From NCBI RefSeq assembly GCF_022809125.1, contig NZ_JALGBI010000001.1, forward strand, positions 248,001 to 312,000: 64,000 bases of DNA, written 5' to 3'. The position numbers and the translations under genes were made by a program. Every line of letters begins with the position of its first letter. The first letter of the stretch is position 1. This DNA comes from Variovorax terrae. Lineage in GTDB: Bacteria; Pseudomonadota; Gammaproteobacteria; Burkholderiales; Burkholderiaceae_C. The notes beneath the pieces are model-generated. The model worked only from the letters and a program-made list of their open reading frames with translations. It searched no databases and was not told where the DNA came from. Below, one piece after another: positions 60,055 through 64,000 of this stretch.

Positions 60055-61635
60055 TCACAGGCCTTTCAGCTCCGCCGCCATGGCCGCGGGGCAGCCGCTG
60101 GCCGCCAGCTTCATCCAGTCATCCTTGAGCCAGTCTTCCCTCGACGCTTCCGGCCCGCCCTGGAAGGCTGAAATTTCCGCCGTGCAGGCCTGCGCCAGCT
60201 GCGCCGTGGCAGCGCTGGTGCGCCGCACGCCGGTGCTGACCGTGTGGATGAAGAAAACCGGCGGCCCCGATTCCAGGGAGACATAGGCCAGGTGCGTGCC
60301 GCCGGGCGACCAGGTCGGCAGCATGACCGGCTGGGGTGACGCGAGGGCGGGCTGCGAATTGGCGCCGTCGCTGTCGGACACCATGAGCGTGTAGCGCCCC
60401 TTCGCCTGCGTGGCCTTGGCGCTGCGCGACGAGAAGGTGCCTGGAATCCCGGTGATCTTCAGTTGCAGGAAGTCGGAAATGCGATGGGCGACCAGGCGCA
60501 GGTCGCGGGCCTCGACGGTGAAGGACTGTCCGCCCATGTCGGACGGGTTGGCCAGGTTCCAGGCGCGGAATTTCACGTTCACACGCCCGTCGGGCAGGGT
60601 GGCCGCCGAGCCGCCGACCACGTAGCTGGCGCCCGTCGATTGCCACAGCGCCGCATCGGGGCGCTGGTTTTCGCTCATGCTGGCCGTCCCGGCATCCGCC
60701 AGCGCGAAGCGCCCGCTACGCTCCAGGTTGCTGCCGGCGATGCGCGTGACCAGCGCGCCGCTGGCCGCGTCGCCCTCGAAGCGCGCGAAGCCGATCACGG
60801 GCTGGCGGCTGGCCGGCGGCACGGGCACCGCCGCAGCGGCCCCCGTGGGCGCTGCCGGCGCACCCTGGCGGAAATAGAAGTCGCCCAGCGACTGGTCGTA
60901 CAGCGCCGGCACCTGGTCGTGCTTCACGCTGCGCGCCGTGCGGGCCACCTCGTCGCGCACGCTGCGCAGCATGCGGTCGACCGGCAGGCCCGGCTTGCCG
61001 AGCTCCTTGAGGAAGACGCGCGTGAACAGGCCGTTCGGGTCCTTGTCGTTGGCGTCGAGCTGGTCCAGCGCCTGCTGCCCGCTGCCCGCCGAATAGATGA
61101 TCATCTGCCCGGTGGCGGCCGTTGTGGGCACGAGGCCTCTGCCGCCCAGGGCGCGCCCCTTGGCGCGAAACGGGTTGTCGCGGCAGGCATCGACGATGAC
61201 CATCGAGAAGCGCGCCTTCCTTTCCTCCAGGTCTTCCAGCACGCGCTGCAGCGGCACCGCCTCGTCGCGCACCTGGTCCTCGCTTACGGCGCGGATATCC
61301 ACCGGCAGCAGGTAGTTGGTCGCGTCGATCTGCACGCCGTGGCCGGCGTAGAAGAAGACCACGTCATCGCCCTCCGCCACGCGGGCCTTGAACGTGCGCA
61401 GGCCGGCGCGCCAGCTGCGCTCGTCGAGGTCCTGCAGCAGGGTGACCTTGAAGCCGTTCTGCTCGAGCGCGCGGGCCATGGCGCTGGCGTCCGTGCGGGC
61501 ATTGCGCAAGGCGGGCACGTTGCGGTAGGTATCGTTGCCGATGACCAGCGCGAGGCGGGCCGCCATGGCGGGCGGGGCGCACCACAGCAAAGCGGCGGCG
61601 AGCAGGGTGCATGCGCGGGGCAGGAGGGACGTCAT
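60055..61635 (-). CDS. Secreted caspase-family protease fused to a TolB-like module
   Basis: About 526 residues from ATG 61635. A signal peptide (LLAAALLWCAPPAMA) leads to a peptidase C14 caspase domain (about 27-250) with catalytic H99 in FFYAGHG and C151 in VDACRDNP. A Ala/Pro linker is followed by a region (about 278-470) that resembles the TolB N-terminal domain and first propeller blade: ARFEGDAA, GASYVVGGSA, HRISDFLQLKITGIPGTFSS, and MLPTWSPGGTHLAYVSLESG. The C-terminus is a short helical tail. Bacterial caspase-like proteases often carry extra domains, but a periplasmic caspase-TolB combination is uncommon as far as I know. Role unknown; substrate at the envelope is inferred. Confidence 0.8.
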   Translation of the reverse strand: MTSLLPRACTLLAAALLWCAPPAMAARLALVIGNDTYRNVPALRNARTDASAMARALEQNGFKVTLLQDLDERSWRAGLRTFKARVAEGDDVVFFYAGHGVQIDATNYLLPVDIRAVSEDQVRDEAVPLQRVLEDLEERKARFSMVIVDACRDNPFRAKGRALGGRGLVPTTAATGQMIIYSAGSGQQALDQLDANDKDPNGLFTRVFLKELGKPGLPVDRMLRSVRDEVARTARSVKHDQVPALYDQSLGDFYFRQGAPAAPTGAAAAVPVPPASRQPVIGFARFEGDAASGALVTRIAGSNLERSGRFALADAGTASMSENQRPDAALWQSTGASYVVGGSAATLPDGRVNVKFRAWNLANPSDMGGQSFTVEARDLRLVAHRISDFLQLKITGIPGTFSSRSAKATQAKGRYTLMVSDSDGANSQPALASPQPVMLPTWSPGGTHLAYVSLESGPPVFFIHTVSTGVRRTSAATAQLAQACTAEISAFQGGPEASREDWLKDDWMKLAASGCPAAMAAELKGL

Positions 61636-61728
61636 CGGGAAATTGTGCACCAGCCGGTGCGGCGCTCTTCGGCGACGGCCTCATCTGATCGGGCGGCCGC
61701 CTGTCGGGCCAGGTTGCGGTCCGGGGGT

Positions 61729-61821
61729 GCTATCAAATAAATAGCATGAAACGACCGCACATCAAGGACATCGGGCCGGTTTGATGCCGAAATGGCGGGA
61801 AAAGCCGGCCGCAGGCCGCGC
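61729..61821 (+). repeat. Palindromic element copy F, between the caspase gene and GST
   Basis: GCTATCAAATAAATAGC, ATGAAACGACCGC, CAAGGACATCGGGCCGG and TTTGATGCCGAAATGGCGGG, 93 bp and nearly identical to copy E. It sits 10 nt beyond the GST stop codon in the same relative orientation to the upstream minus-strand gene as copy E. Confidence 0.9.
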
Positions 61822-61831
61822 GGCCCCGCCG

Positions 61832-62518
61832 TCAGCGCGCGGCGCGGTAGGGTTCGTCGATCACCACGAACGCGTGTTCCGTCAGCGCGTCGGCGATCCA
61901 GGCCTTGACGCCGGGCAGCGCGTGCACGCGCTCGACGTAGGCCGCGATCTCGGCCGGCACCGGCAGCGCATAGGTCTTCAGCCGCGTGCAGACCGGGGCG
62001 AAGTAGGCGTCGGCGATGCTGAAGCGGCTGCCGAACAGCAGCGGCCCGCCGTGCTCGGCCAGCAGCGCGCTCCACATCTCGACCAGGCGCTGCACGTCGG
62101 CGCGCACCGCGGGCTGGTCGCGCCAGATCACGGCGCCGACCTCGGGCAAGGAGGCTTCGATGTTCATGCCGCAGTGGCTGCGCAGCGCCGAGAAGCCCGA
62201 GTGCATCTCGGCGCACACGCTACGCGCGCGGGCCCGCGCGGCGGTGGCCTGCGGCCACAGGTGCTGGTCGGGGAAGCGCTCGGCCAGGTATTCGGCGATG
62301 GCCAGCGTGTCCCAGATGGCGAGCTCGCCGTCCAGCAGCACCGGCACCTTGCCGACCGGGTTGATGCTGCCGGCGGCCTGCTTGAAGGCCGAGCCGGGCT
62401 CCATCGTGTCGAAGCGGAGCATGACTTCCTCGAACGGGATGCCGGCCTGCTTGAGCAGCACCCAGGGCCGCATGGACCAGGAGGAGTAGTTCTTGTTGCC
62501 GATGTAGAGCTTGAGCAT
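61832..62518 (-). CDS. Glutathione S-transferase family protein
   Basis: 228 residues. The N-terminal thioredoxin-like domain shows NKNYSSWSMRPWVLLKQAGI and VGKVPVLLDGELAIWDTLAI (cis-Pro and the Glu/Asp-Thr/Ser glutathione contact), and the C-terminal helical domain shows FSIADAYFAPVCTRL. A cytosolic conjugating or isomerising enzyme; substrate unknown. ATG 62518 is the only sensible start. Confidence 0.9.
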   Translation of the reverse strand: MLKLYIGNKNYSSWSMRPWVLLKQAGIPFEEVMLRFDTMEPGSAFKQAAGSINPVGKVPVLLDGELAIWDTLAIAEYLAERFPDQHLWPQATAARARARSVCAEMHSGFSALRSHCGMNIEASLPEVGAVIWRDQPAVRADVQRLVEMWSALLAEHGGPLLFGSRFSIADAYFAPVCTRLKTYALPVPAEIAAYVERVHALPGVKAWIADALTEHAFVVIDEPYRAAR

Positions 62519-62647
62519 GGTGGTGTCGCCGGGCTGGGTGGGAACAGGCCTTCCATGCTACTGCGTCGGGCCGCGGCCATTGATGCGAAAAACCCGCGGC
62601 ATTGATGCGCGGCGGGGAGGGCGCGCATCAATGCCGGGGGCGTGGCG

Positions 62648-63232
62648 TCAGGGGTGGAGCTTCTCGCCGCGGGCCAGCATCTGCACGAACTGCTCGATGC
62701 GGCGCGCGCGCGTTTCGGCCTTCTTGGCGGTCTGGGTGCGAAACAGCACGGCGTAGCGGTTGCGCGAGTCGAGCGTGGCGAAGAAGGCCTTGGCGCGCGG
62801 CGATGCGTCGAGCGCGGCGGCCAGGTCGGGTGGCACGGTGGCGCTGCCCTGCGCCTCGTAGGCCGCGTCCCAGCGGCCGTCCTGGCGCGCGCGCTCGACT
62901 TCGCGCAGGCCGGCGGGCTGCATCTGCCCGGCCTCGATCAGGGCCAGCGCCTTGCCGCGGTTGCGCTGAGACCACAGGCTGCGGGCGCCGCGCGGGGTGA
63001 ATTTCTGCAGCCAGCCCTGCTCGTCGCCGCGCTGCTTCTGGCCGTCGATCCAGCCATGGCACAGCGCGATGTCGAGCGCCTGCGGGTAGGTGAGCGAGGG
63101 CGGGCCGGCGTCCTGGCGGGCGATGCGCAGCCAGACGCCGGCGCTGGTGGCGTGATGGCGGGCCAGCCACTGGTGCCAGCCGGCGGCGTGCTCGAAGTAC
63201 AGGACGGGAAGTTCGGGGCGTGGGGTGGCCAT
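62648..63232 (-). CDS. YdeI/OmpD-associated family protein
   Basis: 194 residues. GVWLRIARQD, YPQALDIALCHGWIDGQKQRGD, LQKFTPRGARSLWSQRNRGK and VPPDLAAALDASPRAKAFF are typical of the YdeI family, which has been linked to antimicrobial peptide tolerance in enterobacteria. C-terminal RRIEQFVQML is the family tail. Function here is not established. Confidence 0.85.
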   Translation of the reverse strand: MATPRPELPVLYFEHAAGWHQWLARHHATSAGVWLRIARQDAGPPSLTYPQALDIALCHGWIDGQKQRGDEQGWLQKFTPRGARSLWSQRNRGKALALIEAGQMQPAGLREVERARQDGRWDAAYEAQGSATVPPDLAAALDASPRAKAFFATLDSRNRYAVLFRTQTAKKAETRARRIEQFVQMLARGEKLHP

Positions 63233-63264
63233 GGGGCGGGTGAGACGGGGTTTCGGCGATTTTT

Positions 63265-63324
63265 AAAGCGATTTCGGGCCGATGTCCAGGCCGGGCGGAC
63301 AAAGCTTGCTATTCATTCGATAGC
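63265..63324 (-). repeat. Palindromic element copy G
   Basis: The minus strand reads GCTATCGAATGAATAGC (63324-63308), identical to the palindrome of copy E, then a diverged middle, then GGACATCGGCCCGAAATCGC. It is intergenic between the YdeI-like gene and the TPR gene. Confidence 0.75.
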
Positions 63325-63380
63325 GAATTGATGGCGAATCGGGGAAGCGAAGGGCGCCGCCGCCCGCCTCCGGGCCGGGC

Positions 63381-64000
63381 TCAGTCCTGCAATTCCGCCT
63401 TGGCCATCTCCACATCGAGCCGCTCCGTGGCATCCATCGGCTTGCTGGTGGCGGCCTGTTCGTAGAGCTTGGTGGCTTCCTTCATCTTCCGGTCGCCTTC
63501 GAGCATCACCAGGCCGTTGGCGTACTCGATCATCGCGATGGCCGAGCCGGGGTTGAGCGCGAGGGCTTCCTGGAACAGCTTGAGGCCGGTGTCCTTCTTG
63601 GCGCCGTAGGTCATGCTGCCGATCAGCGGGCCCACCTTGTCGATCACCTCGGCGTGGAACGCGCCCAGCGCAATGCGCGCATCGGCGTGCTTGGGGCTGA
63701 GCTGAATGGCTTTTTCCAGCGCCTCCTTGACCCGCCCGCCCAGGCCCTGGGCCAGCGCCTTGGCCACGCTGATGCCCTGGCTGTAGCGGCCCAGCGCATA
63801 GGCCTGCCAGTACCAGGCGTTGGCGTTCTTCGGGTCTTCGGCCGCCTGGGCCGCGGCGCGCTCGGCCACTTCGGTGAAGAGGTCGAGCTTGGCCTTCTCC
63901 TTCTTCTCCAGGTAGTTGGCATAGATGCAGGCGGCCTTGTTGGCCACCGTGAGGCCCGCGCCGCCGGCTTTCAGGCCGGCCTGGGCGGCTTTCTGGAACT
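63381..64000 (-). CDS. Tetratricopeptide-repeat protein, partial (N-terminus beyond window)
   Basis: At least 206 codons open to the window edge. The visible part begins FQKAAQAGLKAGGAGLTVAN and holds TPR-like helical pairs: DPKNANAWYWQAYALGRYSQ, LSPKHADARIALGAFHAEV and LNPGSAIAMIEYANGLVML, the last near the C-terminus, which ends AKAELQD. Such repeats form protein-binding scaffolds; partner and location cannot be judged without the N-terminus. Confidence 0.8.
   Translation of the reverse strand, partial: FQKAAQAGLKAGGAGLTVANKAACIYANYLEKKEKAKLDLFTEVAERAAAQAAEDPKNANAWYWQAYALGRYSQGISVAKALAQGLGGRVKEALEKAIQLSPKHADARIALGAFHAEVIDKVGPLIGSMTYGAKKDTGLKLFQEALALNPGSAIAMIEYANGLVMLEGDRKMKEATKLYEQAATSKPMDATERLDVEMAKAELQD

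Overview
The window looks like a chromosomal segment from a high-GC betaproteobacterium, most likely Burkholderiales, family Comamonadaceae. The reasons are the strong GC bias, the gene families (PhoH, RuvAB, TtcA, DUF2905, MdtABC/NodT, a five-step hut pathway) and a dispersed GCTAT...ATAGC palindromic element of a kind I associate with that family. This is inference from sequence features only; no database was searched.

Layout. 1-8.1 kb: a partial phoH, a NarL/FixJ-type two-component pair, ruvA and ruvB separated by an opposite-strand ParB-like lipoprotein gene, and aqpZ. 8.27-18.0 kb: one very long CRISPR array, by my count 161 well-conserved 28-bp repeats plus one degenerate terminal repeat, with about 32-nt spacers. 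It is read on the minus strand from a leader at 18.0-18.13 kb. 18.1-26.8 kb: a complete type I-F cas operon on the same strand, cas1, cas2-3, csy1, csy2, csy3, cas6f. Several genes overlap by ATGA, and csy1 has a TTG start set by a strong ribosome binding site. 26.8-32.0 kb: an AGMO-like hydroxylase fused to a lysoplasmalogenase, a DSD1-type PLP enzyme, a histidine phosphatase, a small lipoprotein and ttcA. 32.1-45.2 kb: a long minus-strand histidine utilisation cluster (ABC transporter, hutC, hutH, hutU, an IclR regulator, hutD, hutI, a hisC-like aminotransferase, hutF, hutG) with two HutC-like operators. 45.4-48.9 kb: folB, folM, a MidA-like methyltransferase, DUF2905 and a ROK kinase. 49.1-58.6 kb: an mdtABC/nodT RND efflux operon. 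58.6-64 kb: cca, a secreted caspase fused to a TolB-like module, a GST, a YdeI-like protein and a partial TPR protein.

How parts work together. Cas1 and the Cas2 part of Cas2-3 would add spacers at the leader end. Cas6f would cut the transcript at the CTGCC/GGCAG hairpin. Csy1-4 form the Csy surveillance complex, and the Cas3 part degrades targets. A middle block of the array (about 13.2-16.7 kb) holds several spacers that tile, overlap or run antiparallel on the same targets, which looks like repeated or primed acquisition against a family of related mobile elements. The hut genes convert histidine to glutamate and formate by the HutF/HutG route.

I did not find a wholly new defence system. 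The most unusual items are the caspase-TolB fusion, the AGMO-lysoplasmalogenase fusion, a palindromic element family that extends into protein-coding sequence (in one case apparently supplying a start codon, ribosome binding site and signal peptide), a nested palindrome inside cca, the composition break within csy1, and the tiled spacer block.
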